Of a stretch of DNA of 34,408 nt, positions 25,388 to 33,195 are shown in pieces (the first letter of the stretch is position 1; every line of letters begins with the position of its first letter). Origin of the DNA: Spirochaetota bacterium (GTDB lineage Bacteria; Spirochaetota; UBA4802; UBA5550). A model generated the notes under the pieces. It was not told the DNA's origin. It worked only from the letters and a program-made list of their open reading frames with translations, and did no database searches. The DNA is taken from assembly GCA_009787025.1 (NCBI GenBank), contig WRGT01000054.1, positions 1 through 34,408 of the forward strand, in the 5' to 3' direction. Made by a program: the position numbers and the translations under genes.

Positions 25388-26698
25388 TTAAAACTTCGCA
25401 GTTACATTAACGCCAAATACCGGCGAACCCTTTTCATCTAACATAAAGAGCGGCGCCGGTATAATGTATTCGTCAACAACTTCTCCGCTTGAGATATTCT
25501 CTTTTGCAATAAGTGCATGACAAATCTCTACCGCTTTAGATAAAATAAATAATGAACCGTATGCAATAGCCCTGTTTTTATTCCTGCTGCCCTTTTCGTA
25601 TGTATTTGATATTTCATTATAATACTCAGGATAAGAAAACTCCCTCATTGTCATAAAAAGTAAAATGTTATTGAGATGAAAATAAAAATATCCCCAATAT
25701 CGTTCCCCTCTGTAAAAAAGCCCGGCACCGTTACTTATAAGCGAAAGCATACATGCGCTCACATTACTCCCCATGAGACTAACGCTGCCTGTAAAATATG
25801 CAGCCTGATGCAAATAGCCCGGCGAGAACGAATCAACGAATAGCGGCATACCACCCAGAAAAAGCATATACCAGGCAAAGCGATTAATTGCCTTATCATT
25901 TTTAGAAACATCTTCATTTCTATTTTTTATCCTTTTAGGTGAATTGAGAAATCCTCTTGCTTCTAAATAAAGATAAGGCGGCGCATTTAACATCCATAGC
26001 CCTAACCCCTTCCAATCATTGTTCATATAGTAACCTAAATAGGGCGATACTGCGGGCATTGACGCGCTTGCAACAGGCGTAATAGCAAACAAAAAAAACG
26101 TATCATAGATTGATGATTTTTCAAAAACAATCTCCCTTTTGCGATTTTCATAATAGTTTGATATTTCATAACCCTTATCTTTATAAGGGACAGGGATAGA
26201 ACTCTCTTTATTATGATATACAAAGACGTTTAAGGTTTGCGAGATAAATTTAGCAGCATGTTCTTCACCTATTAAGCTGAATTCCCTCAAACCTAAATTA
26301 ACATTAGCGTTCAATGGAATTTTAATTTCATATCTATTAATTACTCTTTTATTAAAAGGGGTATTTATCCCAAATGCTTCAAGTTTAACTTCTATCGAAT
26401 TTTTTTTATCAATTACACTGCCGTAAATCATTAAGTCAATATCCGCACTTTCGGCAAAGTTTAATATACATTTTTCTTCCAAGCAGTTAAATTTAGTGAG
26501 CTCGCGGTTTAGTATCTCAGCATCTATAGAATCAAAGTTATTCTTTTTTAAAATATCAAGTATATGCTTTTCAATGAGAGATGCTATGGAATATCCTCTT
26601 GTTGTATTGCTTAAAATAGCGGAAACGCCTGCAACAGGGTAAGCATAAAGGGTATTTGTTAATAATAAAATAATTATTGGTATAAATTTGATTTTCAT
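25388..26698 (-). CDS. Secreted protein with CsgG/TolB-N-like domain and membrane-associated C-terminal half
   Basis: A 436-residue protein with a clear signal peptide (FIPIIILLLTNTLYA|YPVAG). Residues about 20-160 resemble the CsgG/LpoB/TolB N-terminal type of periplasmic alpha/beta domain: IASLIEKHILDILKKNNFDSIDAEIL, then ESADIDLMIYGSVIDKKNSIEVKLEAF. From about 190 onward there are several hydrophobic stretches with aromatic residues (TFFLFAITPVASASMPAV, GLWMLNAPPYLYLEARGF, WYMLFLGGMPLF, YFYFHLNNILLFM), which could be membrane helices. Such tandem arrangements occur in spirochaete envelope proteins of unknown role. The ribosome site is weak. It follows lexA in the same direction after 76 bp. 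Confidence 0.55.
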   Translation of the reverse strand: MKIKFIPIIILLLTNTLYAYPVAGVSAILSNTTRGYSIASLIEKHILDILKKNNFDSIDAEILNRELTKFNCLEEKCILNFAESADIDLMIYGSVIDKKNSIEVKLEAFGINTPFNKRVINRYEIKIPLNANVNLGLREFSLIGEEHAAKFISQTLNVFVYHNKESSIPVPYKDKGYEISNYYENRKREIVFEKSSIYDTFFLFAITPVASASMPAVSPYLGYYMNNDWKGLGLWMLNAPPYLYLEARGFLNSPKRIKNRNEDVSKNDKAINRFAWYMLFLGGMPLFVDSFSPGYLHQAAYFTGSVSLMGSNVSACMLSLISNGAGLFYRGERYWGYFYFHLNNILLFMTMREFSYPEYYNEISNTYEKGSRNKNRAIAYGSLFILSKAVEICHALIAKENISSGEVVDEYIIPAPLFMLDEKGSPVFGVNVTAKF

Positions 26699-26774
26699 AG
26701 ATTCTTTTTTTAGTGAGATATTTTCAAAGAGGATTAAATATAAAACACTTTTTTATTCAAGTCAATTTTACCGA

Positions 26775-27380
26775 CTACCTATAAGTTCTGAATACTGCAG
26801 CAAGTTTTCCCATTATGGAAACATCTCTGCGTATAATAGGTTTATAAGCGGCATTCTTAGGTAACAATTTTATTGAATCCGAAGATTTTTGAAATTCCTT
26901 AAGCGTTGCCTCTTCATCAATTAAGGCTGCTACTATATCTCCATTATTTGCGCTATTCTGTTTCTTAATAACGGCAATATCTCCGTCAAAAATTCCGCAT
27001 TCAATCATAGAATCACCTTTAACCTTTAATGCAAAATACTCGCCTGATTTAAACATCCCTTTTGGGAATGAGAGATAATCTTCAATATTCTCAACTGCAA
27101 GTATAGGCGATCCTGCTGCAATCCTTCCAAGGAGAGGAATGTTTATTCCCGAACTCTTTGGGGTATCATCATCAACTATAATCATTGCGCGCGACTTGTT
27201 TTGCTCTGTTTTAATATACCCTTTCTTTTCAATAGCCTTTAAATGATCATATGCCCCTTTTACAGTGATTCCAAACTTATCGCCAATCTCCCTCACTGTT
27301 GGAGGAAATCCCGAATTATGAATCATCTCTTTTATGAAGCTTAATATAAGCTGCTGCTTATCAGTTAGATCCTTTGCCAT
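26775..27380 (-). CDS. lexA: LexA repressor
   Basis: Represses the SOS regulon and self-cleaves when RecA is activated. The 201-residue product has an N-terminal winged helix (LTDKQQLILSFIKEMI, PPTVREIGDKFGI) and a C-terminal S24 peptidase domain. The cleavage bond is Ala89-Gly90 (GRIAAGSP), the catalytic Ser is S124 (VKGDSMIE) and the Lys is K161 (EEATLKEF). All are intact. It differs from the usual wHTH in having VKGAYDHLKAIEKKGYI as recognition region, so its operator may differ from the E. coli or Bacillus box. A consensus promoter with palindromes lies directly upstream. Confidence 0.96.
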   Translation of the reverse strand: MAKDLTDKQQLILSFIKEMIHNSGFPPTVREIGDKFGITVKGAYDHLKAIEKKGYIKTEQNKSRAMIIVDDDTPKSSGINIPLLGRIAAGSPILAVENIEDYLSFPKGMFKSGEYFALKVKGDSMIECGIFDGDIAVIKKQNSANNGDIVAALIDEEATLKEFQKSSDSIKLLPKNAAYKPIIRRDVSIMGKLAAVFRTYR

Positions 27381-27395
27381 ATTATATACCTTTCC

Positions 27396-27438
27396 TTTAG
27401 ACTAAACAAAAAAATAGCATACATACGTATAATGTCAA
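27396..27438 (-). promoter_or_regulatory. lexA promoter with candidate autoregulatory palindromes
   Basis: On the minus strand TTGACA (27433-27438) is followed after 16 bp by TATTTT (27411-27416). ATACGTAT, a perfect 8-bp palindrome, lies in the spacer (27424-27431). TTTAG-T-CTAAA, a perfect 11-base inverted repeat, lies downstream of the -10 (27396-27406). Either could be the LexA operator; both are well placed to block transcription. Confidence 0.55.
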
Positions 27439-27476
27439 TTTAAAAATTTAAATTTTTAATAATTCTGTAAAAAAAA

Positions 27477-27692
27477 GGGGCTGTTTGAAAAGTGACACGC
27501 AGGCAACGTATATGTTAGAATATGGGGTCAGAGCATTATGAAAAAATTATGTGTGTGCAACAATGTGGTACATATAGGGGTCAGAGCCTGCTGACGGAAT
27601 AACACGAATTATTACGAATAATCTTTTCCAGATTTATCCATGCTTTCATTCGTGTTATTCGTGGTAGAACTAAAACTTATCAAACAGTCCCT
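27477..27692. mobile_element. MITE-like element, second near-complete copy
   Basis: The left end GGGGCTGTTTGAAAAGTGAC (27477-27496) and the right end, reverse complement AGGGACTGTTTGATAAGT (27675-27692), form the same terminal inverted repeat as at 24213-24448. The left 45 bases match the copy at 239 (CACGCAGGCAA...TATATGTTA). Inside are two GGGGTCAGAGC motifs (27524, 27577) and an inverted pair AATAACACGAATT/CATTCGTGTTATT. There is no ORF. It lies between lexA (upstream side) and the 3' end of the lipoprotein gene at 27708. Confidence 0.65.
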
Positions 27693-27707
27693 TTGTTTAT
27701 ACAAGTT

Positions 27708-28310
27708 TTAAAAAGCTCCGACTTGCTTATAACCGCTTGGGATGTCAAACACACCGGCAGGTACGTCCTGATCCAGTACAAGAATCACAATATCAACTGT
27801 TTTTGAGTTGATGATGTTTCGTATTCCGGCTAATTTACTCCCGTCAAGGAAATACTGTACTTTGTTACCTTTTCCATCGGAGTATTCCTCATAAGGGAGA
27901 TCCTTCCCGTTAAATTTAGCAGTCCCAGAACCTGTAAGTTTCATTCCGTCTGTTTTTATCGGGTCCTCGGACGAACCTGTCTGTACGGGAATTACAGTGA
28001 CGGTTTTTGCGCTGTCATTGATCATATACATTTTTTTATCCTTAGAAACCATTCTGGTATTTTGCCCGATAACCTTCATTATTGTAGCCGAATCACCGCC
28101 TTTAACGAAGGACTCCATTTCTATACCCATTCCTCCGCCGGCCATTTTAGCTTTCATGTGATATGTTCCGCTGCTAAACATCTTGAAAAAAGACCCAGCC
28201 TTGCCGTCGGCGCCGTCACTTGTGTCGCTTTTTTTACCGCAGCTAATCAATGAAACTGCGATTACCGCTGCAAATGTAATAACCCATAGAAATTGAAATG
28301 TTTTTTTCAT
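27708..28310 (-). CDS. Small lipoprotein (LppX/DUF4412-like)
   Basis: A 200-residue lipoprotein: signal FLWVITFAAVIAVSLISC with the lipobox LISC, then a Gly/Ser/Asp linker. The mature part is a beta-rich domain with GTYHMKAKMAGGGMGIEMESFVKG, KDKKMYMINDSAKTVTVIP, GKDLPYEEYSDGKGNKVQYF and a final VPAGVFDIPSGYKQV. This sequence of strands (modified substrate, then 'yeey', 'yfld', 'fdiPsgYk') is typical of DUF4412/LolA-LppX-like periplasmic lipoproteins that hold lipids or act as envelope sensors. It has its own consensus promoter and appears monocistronic, with a MITE-like element just past the stop. Function unknown. Confidence 0.65.
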   Translation of the reverse strand: MKKTFQFLWVITFAAVIAVSLISCGKKSDTSDGADGKAGSFFKMFSSGTYHMKAKMAGGGMGIEMESFVKGGDSATIMKVIGQNTRMVSKDKKMYMINDSAKTVTVIPVQTGSSEDPIKTDGMKLTGSGTAKFNGKDLPYEEYSDGKGNKVQYFLDGSKLAGIRNIINSKTVDIVILVLDQDVPAGVFDIPSGYKQVGAF

Positions 28311-28346
28311 TTTTGTTATTCCTTATTTTAAAGTAAATTTTTTAAT

Positions 28347-28398
28347 ATTATAAGACTAAACATAAAAAATTGTCAATCACTTCAGTGTGAGGTTTTTG
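28347..28398 (-). promoter_or_regulatory. Sigma-70 promoter of the small lipoprotein gene, with conserved upstream block
   Basis: On the minus strand TTGACA (28371-28376) is followed after 18 bp by TATAAT (28347-28352). The 42 bases at 28357-28398 are 39/42 identical to 30690-30731 upstream of the RCC1 gene, and include the -35, the spacer and CAAAAACCTCACA further upstream. The two genes are likely controlled in the same way, or the block was copied. Confidence 0.8.
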
Positions 28399-28457
28399 AA
28401 AAAAATAGCTCTGCTTTGAATTTTATCATAACCGCATCATAAAAACCGCCGTTAAGA

Positions 28458-29273
28458 CTATATGTTAAAAGTATATGTTGCGCTCAGCGTTACCCCGTAC
28501 ATCTTAAATCTTATGGAAGACAGACCTATGTCGTTATCATTATAATTTGCTATAATGTATTGGAATCTGGCGCCAAGGCTTATTGCTGTTGATAAGTCCG
28601 ATATATAATATGCAATTGACAGGTTTGAATTGACGCCATATTCATTATAATCTATATTCAAGTTGTGTGGAATGCCCCACATAGTTGCTTCAACTTTATC
28701 ATCACCCCGCATATATAATCCCGACAAAGTGGCAAGGCAAAATACGTTTTCCGTAATTGGTATAGTAGCGCTTAAACCTATGCCGGGTCCGCAGCTTATA
28801 TGCTTATCATTCATTTTAATGCTATATGGGGAAACACTGGAAGGTATAATGTCATAAGCTAAATATTTTATACCTGCAAAGACCTTGAAGTAATTGTTTA
28901 ACTTATAGTTTAAGGCAAGGTCTGAATCTATTCTGCCGAATTCGGCTTTTGCTGCCATAGATGCGTTTTTCTTTGTCGCGTCAAATTTTCCATAGAGAAA
29001 TACAAATGTAAGATTAAAATCGTCGTTAAATTTTGCAGATATGACAGGACCATAGAGGAATCCCGGATCGCCTTTTATAAAGGAATTTTTATTTGCGCCT
29101 AAACTTGGTTCTTTTTGTACATTAAACTGGTCGCCCCATGCGTACCATGTAGTCGCTCCTGCAGTCATATCAAAGGCGTAAGCCTTACACGGCATAATTA
29201 TTCCATGTATAATGATTACAACAGCTAATATTGCGAAAAATTTTAATATAGAAGTTTTTTTCATCCGCTTCAA
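28458..29273 (-). CDS. Outer-membrane beta-barrel protein
   Basis: About 271 residues. A signal peptide (ILKFFAILAVVIIIHGIIMPCKAYA|FDM) is followed by alternating strands with aromatic residues, such as FDMTAGATTWYAWGDQF, NLTFVFLYGKFDATKK and FKVFAGIKYLAYDIIP, ending VTLSATYTFNI. This is the pattern of a small porin-like barrel of about 10-12 strands. I chose TTG at 29273 because AGGAAG lies 7 nt upstream; ATG 29264 would also give the signal peptide but has no free ribosome site, and ATG 29297 would add a charged leader. The ribosome site overlaps the stop region of the upstream RCC1 gene, so the two are likely co-translated. Confidence 0.7.
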   Translation of the reverse strand: MKRMKKTSILKFFAILAVVIIIHGIIMPCKAYAFDMTAGATTWYAWGDQFNVQKEPSLGANKNSFIKGDPGFLYGPVISAKFNDDFNLTFVFLYGKFDATKKNASMAAKAEFGRIDSDLALNYKLNNYFKVFAGIKYLAYDIIPSSVSPYSIKMNDKHISCGPGIGLSATIPITENVFCLATLSGLYMRGDDKVEATMWGIPHNLNIDYNEYGVNSNLSIAYYISDLSTAISLGARFQYIIANYNDNDIGLSSIRFKMYGVTLSATYTFNI

Positions 29274-29284
29274 TTCACCGCTTC

Positions 29285-30598
29285 CTAATCGCCCCATTTA
29301 ACAGGACCGGGCTTGTTGCGGTCTGTTTTTGTACCTGTACCAAGTTGACCTTGACTATTAAGTCCCCATGTCAGGAGTATGCCGTCTTCTCTAAGCGCTG
29401 TGGTGTAATCAATGCCCGCAGAGACTGCTTTTAAGTCTGTTGCAGTTCCTATCTGTTTGGGTCTATCACAGTCTGTTGTTGTGCCGTCGCCAAGTTGACC
29501 ATAATCATTTTTTCCCCATGCCCAGATAGTGTCGTTTTTTTTGCGAGCTATAGTGTGGTATTGACTTCCCGATACCGATGCCCAATCCTTATCTGTCCCT
29601 ATCTGCGCAGGAGTCTTTATGTCTCCTGTTAGCGGACCAAGGCCAAGTTTCCCTGTGGTATAAGAACCCCATGCCCAGATAGAACCGTCCGTTTTTGTGG
29701 CTATGGTATGATTCATGCCAGCAAAGACCGATTTCCAGTCTTTAGTTCCAACTCCATTTATCTTGACTAACTGCGGAATTTGAATCTGACCGTTTAGATT
29801 ATCGTTGATACCAAGTTTATAGTAACTGTTATATCCCCACGAATAGAGTTCACCGGCATCAGTGATTGCCATTGTGTAATCAGAGCCCGCAGATACAAAT
29901 ACCCATTTTGTACCGGTTGCACCGGATGGTAGTCCTACTTTTTGAGGTGTCGATTTATTTTCTTTGGGGTTGCCAAGGCCAAGTTGACCATCCAAGCCAT
30001 TTCCCCATGAATAGAGCGCGCCTGCATCGGTGATTGCCATAGTGTGACTTCCGCCCGCAGATACAGATACCCATTTCGTACCGGTTGCACCGAGCGGCAG
30101 TTCTACTTTTTGGGGTGTGTTTTTGGATGTTGTTGAGCCGATGCCGAGTTGCCCATCAAAGTTATTTCCCCATGCATATAGTTCATCCGCATCAGTGAGT
30201 GCCATAGTGTGACTTCCGCCCGCAGATACAAATTCCCATTTTGTACCGGTTGCACTGAGTGGCAGTTCTACTTTTTGGGGTGTGTTTTTGGATGTTGTTG
30301 TGCCGATGCCGAGTCGCCCACTATCATTCATCCCCCATGTCCATAAAGTGCCGTCACTTTTTATGGCTGCTGCGTGATGATAGCCCGCAGACATAGATGC
30401 CACATCGCCGATTTCATCTTCGCCTAAATCCGGATTGCATGCGGTAAAGATGAGTGTAAGCGTTAAAATAAAAAGCGGCAGAATTAATTTTTTCATTGAA
30501 ATGATTGCTTTTCTATTAATAAAGGTTGAAGAAAAACTTTTTTGGGGTTTACCATATCTTACGTCAAATGAATATATTTTCATATAATCATTAATCAT
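29285..30598 (-). CDS. RCC1-repeat beta-propeller lipoprotein
   Basis: A protein with seven RCC1 repeats, each ending W-G-x-N-x-x-G-x-L-G (for example WTWGMNDSGRLGIG, YAWGNNFDGQLGIG, IWAWGKNDYGQLGDG, LTWGLNSQGQLGTG), enough for one complete seven-bladed propeller. RCC1 folds are protein-interaction platforms. KKLILPLFILTLTLIFTAC is a lipoprotein signal (lipobox FTAC) whose Met is at 30496, but no ribosome site precedes it. GGAG lies 8 nt before ATG 30598, which adds 34 residues before the signal; ATG 30646 is another option. I report 30598 and regard 30496 as possible. The promoter is at 30681-30709. The next gene, an outer-membrane barrel, begins inside the stop region. Confidence 0.8.
   Translation of the reverse strand: MINDYMKIYSFDVRYGKPQKSFSSTFINRKAIISMKKLILPLFILTLTLIFTACNPDLGEDEIGDVASMSAGYHHAAAIKSDGTLWTWGMNDSGRLGIGTTTSKNTPQKVELPLSATGTKWEFVSAGGSHTMALTDADELYAWGNNFDGQLGIGSTTSKNTPQKVELPLGATGTKWVSVSAGGSHTMAITDAGALYSWGNGLDGQLGLGNPKENKSTPQKVGLPSGATGTKWVFVSAGSDYTMAITDAGELYSWGYNSYYKLGINDNLNGQIQIPQLVKINGVGTKDWKSVFAGMNHTIATKTDGSIWAWGSYTTGKLGLGPLTGDIKTPAQIGTDKDWASVSGSQYHTIARKKNDTIWAWGKNDYGQLGDGTTTDCDRPKQIGTATDLKAVSAGIDYTTALREDGILLTWGLNSQGQLGTGTKTDRNKPGPVKWGD
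29886..30390. repeat. 165-bp DNA repeats inside the RCC1 gene
   Basis: Three successive RCC1 units share long near-identical DNA. The block CCCGCAGATACA...ACCGGTTGCAC...CTACTTTTTG recurs at 29886, 30054 and 30219, with spacings of 168 and 165 bp. The last two units also share CTACTTTTTGGGGTGTGTTT and GATGTTGTTG. The similarity at silent positions points to recent duplication of blades. Confidence 0.7.
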
Positions 30599-30680
30599 AT
30601 AAAAATCTCCGTTAAAAATCTCCCTGCGCTTTTGTTCAAGGTTCATAGCCGTTTCTCTTCGTAATTACAGAGTATTTAAT

Positions 30681-30731
30681 CTTATAAGGCAAACATAAAA
30701 AATTGTCAATAACTTCACTGTGAGGTTTTTG
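30681..30731 (-). promoter_or_regulatory. Sigma-70 promoter of the RCC1-porin operon
   Basis: On the minus strand TTGACA (30704-30709) is followed after 17 bp by TATAAG (30681-30686). The block 30690-30731 is almost identical to the block at 28357-28398. It lies 80-90 bp before the ATG at 30598. Confidence 0.8.
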
Positions 30732-30814
30732 TGAAAAATTTCATTAATTCATTAAAAGGTGAATTTTTTAAAAAAAATAATCGAAAATTGCAGATTATCT
30801 GACTTATTTATGCT

Positions 30815-30870
30815 GGGGCTGTCCAGTAAGTTACGGTCCTGCGTTCTCGTGTTACTTGTGAGACGCCCAT
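30815..30870. repeat. Shortened MITE-like repeat (both ends, 56 bp)
   Basis: GGGGCTGTCCAGTAAGTTAC (30815-30834) and, inverted, ATGGGCGTCTCACAAGTAAC (30851-30870) match the terminal inverted repeats of the larger copies, with only 16 bp between them. The right end carries the last five codons (WASHK) and the TAA of the MATE gene. Confidence 0.6.
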
Positions 30871-32231
30871 GATATTGTATATTGTACATTCTCTATTTGA
30901 TAAGTTATCTTTGCGCGATATTTTTTAAGAATGTAAAAAACAATAACTGCATTGATACAATCTGATACAGGCATGGCTAACCATACGCCGTTTAAAAAAA
31001 ATATCTTAGGAAGTATAAACAGAAAAGGTATAACCAAAAAAACCTGCCGCATTAATGTCATCATCGTTGCCGTATTCACTCTTCCGATTGATTGAAGAAA
31101 ATTTCCTGTAATAATTTGAAAACCAACCAATGGAAACATTATTATAAATATCCTCATGCCTGTTGTGCCTTTTATAATAAGCTCTTCATTGTTATTAAAC
31201 ATTAGTATAATCCAATGAGGAAAAATTTCTATTACAATAAATGCAATTATTGCAAGAATAGTGGCGGATTTAATTGCAATATCTAATGTTTCTTTAACCC
31301 TCTTATAATTACCTGCGCTGTAATTATAGCCAAAGATAGGCTGCGCAGCCATGTTAAGAGCTATAATTGACATAACAAAAAGTATAACTACGCTGTTAAT
31401 GATACCCATTGCTGCAACTGAAATATCTCCGCCATATTTAATTAATTGAGTATTAAAAACGCCTTGAATTATACTGTTTGCAATCTGCATCACAAACGGC
31501 GCCATACCGGATGAGACTATTCCGATTACTATTTTTTTCTCCGGCTTTAAATTTTGCAGCCGCAGGTTTATTACCGCTCTGTTGCTTCTAAAGTGAAAAA
31601 TAACAAAGAGCATAAGAGCAAACTGCGCAATAACAGTAGCAAGAGCCGCGCCCTTTACGCCCATATTAAGCCATAAGATTAAAATTGCATCTAATATTAC
31701 ATTAATTACAATACTTATGAGCATTGAGTACATGGCTATCTTTGCATTCCCTTCGGCTCTTATTGAAGAATTGAGTCCGTATCCTACTGTGGCAAAAAGC
31801 GTACCTATTAATATTAAGTCAAGATAATCATTTGCATATTCTATAGTTTCATGGGTAGCTCCAAAAGAATGTAAAAGCGGAATCTTTATTATAAAGCCGA
31901 CAATGGTTAGAATTAAAGAAATAATTATCATTAATACAACGGCATTCCCAAGAATCTTTTCGGCATAGGCTTTATCATGCCTGCCTAACGCCATAGACGT
32001 CATAATCCCTGACCCGATCCCGCAGAGCATACCAAAAGCCATAATTATTACCATAATAGGGAATACTACGGATAAGCCGGAAAGAGCTTCATGACCTACG
32101 CTCTGTCCAATGAAGATTCTTGCAATTATATTATACAGCGCTCCCGTAATAACTCCTATGAATGCAGGGAGATAATAGCTTAAGAGAAGAGGTCCAATCT
32201 TTTTTTCCGCAAGGTCGATTGTATTTTTCAT
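30852..32231 (-). CDS. MATE-family multidrug/metabolite exporter
   Basis: A 459-residue, twelve-helix exporter of the MATE/DinF/MepA type, which pumps cationic compounds out using a Na+ or H+ gradient. N-terminal KKIGPLLLSYYLPAFIGVITGALYNIIARIFIG (split, with the family pattern of helix 1), GIGSGIMTSMALGRHDKAYAEKILG and RAEGNAKIAMYSMLISIVINVILDAILI are recognisable. ACAGGAA precedes the ATG. The C-terminus (about 445-459) continues past the last helix as YTISWASHK; the final WASHK and stop come from a repeat end. It is divergent from the ExbB/ExbD genes. Substrate unknown. Confidence 0.9.
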   Translation of the reverse strand: MKNTIDLAEKKIGPLLLSYYLPAFIGVITGALYNIIARIFIGQSVGHEALSGLSVVFPIMVIIMAFGMLCGIGSGIMTSMALGRHDKAYAEKILGNAVVLMIIISLILTIVGFIIKIPLLHSFGATHETIEYANDYLDLILIGTLFATVGYGLNSSIRAEGNAKIAMYSMLISIVINVILDAILILWLNMGVKGAALATVIAQFALMLFVIFHFRSNRAVINLRLQNLKPEKKIVIGIVSSGMAPFVMQIANSIIQGVFNTQLIKYGGDISVAAMGIINSVVILFVMSIIALNMAAQPIFGYNYSAGNYKRVKETLDIAIKSATILAIIAFIVIEIFPHWIILMFNNNEELIIKGTTGMRIFIIMFPLVGFQIITGNFLQSIGRVNTATMMTLMRQVFLVIPFLFILPKIFFLNGVWLAMPVSDCINAVIVFYILKKYRAKITYQIENVQYTISWASHK

Positions 32232-32568
32232 TTTATTCCTGTGTTTTGTCTATACTGTTGCTCTGTATTTATTAAGCGCTCCGCTGCAATCATCTGTTTT
32301 TCCATCTGCGTGATTATTGTTTATGACAAATTATATTGTATGTCAAAATAATACATAATAAGACAAAACTAAACATAAGTATAATTTATTCAATTAAATA
32401 AAAAGCAGAATCACGATTTTGACAAAATTTACAATTTATTTTGTTGATTTTTATTATTACAATCATTGCAATGATAATTACAATATTATAATGATTGTTC
32501 TTTTAAATTATCTGTTTAAATAATTTGTCGGTTCAATTGTTATAGTAAATAAACAGGCGATTAAAAAT
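32232..32568. other. 337-bp divergent spacer between MATE and ExbB-type genes
   Basis: AT-rich; contains a palindromic region and promoter elements at 32459-32498 pointing to the ExbB gene. No other ORF or RNA gene is supported. Confidence 0.5.
32459..32498 (+). promoter_or_regulatory. Palindromic operator overlapping the ExbB/ExbD promoter
   Basis: ATCATTGCAATGAT (32462-32475) is a perfect 14-bp palindrome. ACAATCATT (32459-32467) and AATGATTGT (32490-32498) form a wider inverted pair, with GATAAT between them. A likely -10, TATAAT, is at 32487-32492, with TTGCAA at 32466 as -35 (15-bp spacer). The AT-rich NATWAT-like content recalls Fur-type sites, but that is only a likeness. Confidence 0.45.
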
Positions 32569-33195
32569 ATGTTAAGCGATACACTTGTATATAAAGGCGG
32601 GGTAATAATGATCCCGATTATTCTCGGATCAATAATAGCCTTAGCCATTGTGATAAACAGGATAAACTACTTTTTATCTATAAAGATGGATGTTAATTCA
32701 TTTATTGAAAAGATATACTTACTATTAAAAAATAATGATATAAATAAGGCAATTGACGAATGTTCCAAAACGAAACATCCCATCGGAAAAGTTTTTAATG
32801 CAGGATTAGAGAATATTAATAAAGAACATACAAGTATAGAAAAAGCTATGGAGAGAGCCGGAATCTTAGCAATAGCTGATGCAGAGAAGTATATGCTCTT
32901 CCTTGTTATAATAATAGGCATAGAGCCCATGCTTGGATTTCTTGGTACGATTATTGGACTTATTAATTCTTTCATAGCATGGGAAAAGGCCGCCGCATCT
33001 GTTACGGTTGATTTCCTTGCAGGGGGAATTTATCAAGCTATGATTACAACAGCATCAGGGCTTATTGTTGCAATTCCATATTATATTATATATCATATTA
33101 TGCTTGGAAAAATTGACAGCATGACAAAAGAATTGAATCTCTATGGAGAAGAACTTCTTGAAACAATAAAAGATGTGCATGAAGTTAAAAAATGA
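32569..33195 (+). CDS. MotA/TolQ/ExbB-family proton channel protein
   Basis: A 208-residue inner-membrane protein with three helices: about 12-32 (VIMIPIILGSIIALAIVINR), 105-130 (FLVIIIGIEPMLGFLGTIIG) and 150-180 (AMITTASGLIVAIPYYIIYHI). LGFLGTIIGLI and TTASGLIVAIP are family hallmarks. With the next gene it should form an ExbB-ExbD or TolQ-TolR motor that uses the proton gradient to drive a TonB- or TolA-like partner; no such partner is in the window. Its stop overlaps the next start (ATGA). The length is closer to ExbB than to MotA. Confidence 0.9.
   Translation: MLSDTLVYKGGVIMIPIILGSIIALAIVINRINYFLSIKMDVNSFIEKIYLLLKNNDINKAIDECSKTKHPIGKVFNAGLENINKEHTSIEKAMERAGILAIADAEKYMLFLVIIIGIEPMLGFLGTIIGLINSFIAWEKAAASVTVDFLAGGIYQAMITTASGLIVAIPYYIIYHIMLGKIDSMTKELNLYGEELLETIKDVHEVKK

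Noticed and set aside
29274-29297. ATG 29297 as the start of the outer-membrane barrel gene
   Set aside because: It would put 11 charged residues before the signal peptide; the TTG at 29273 has AGGAAG at the right distance.
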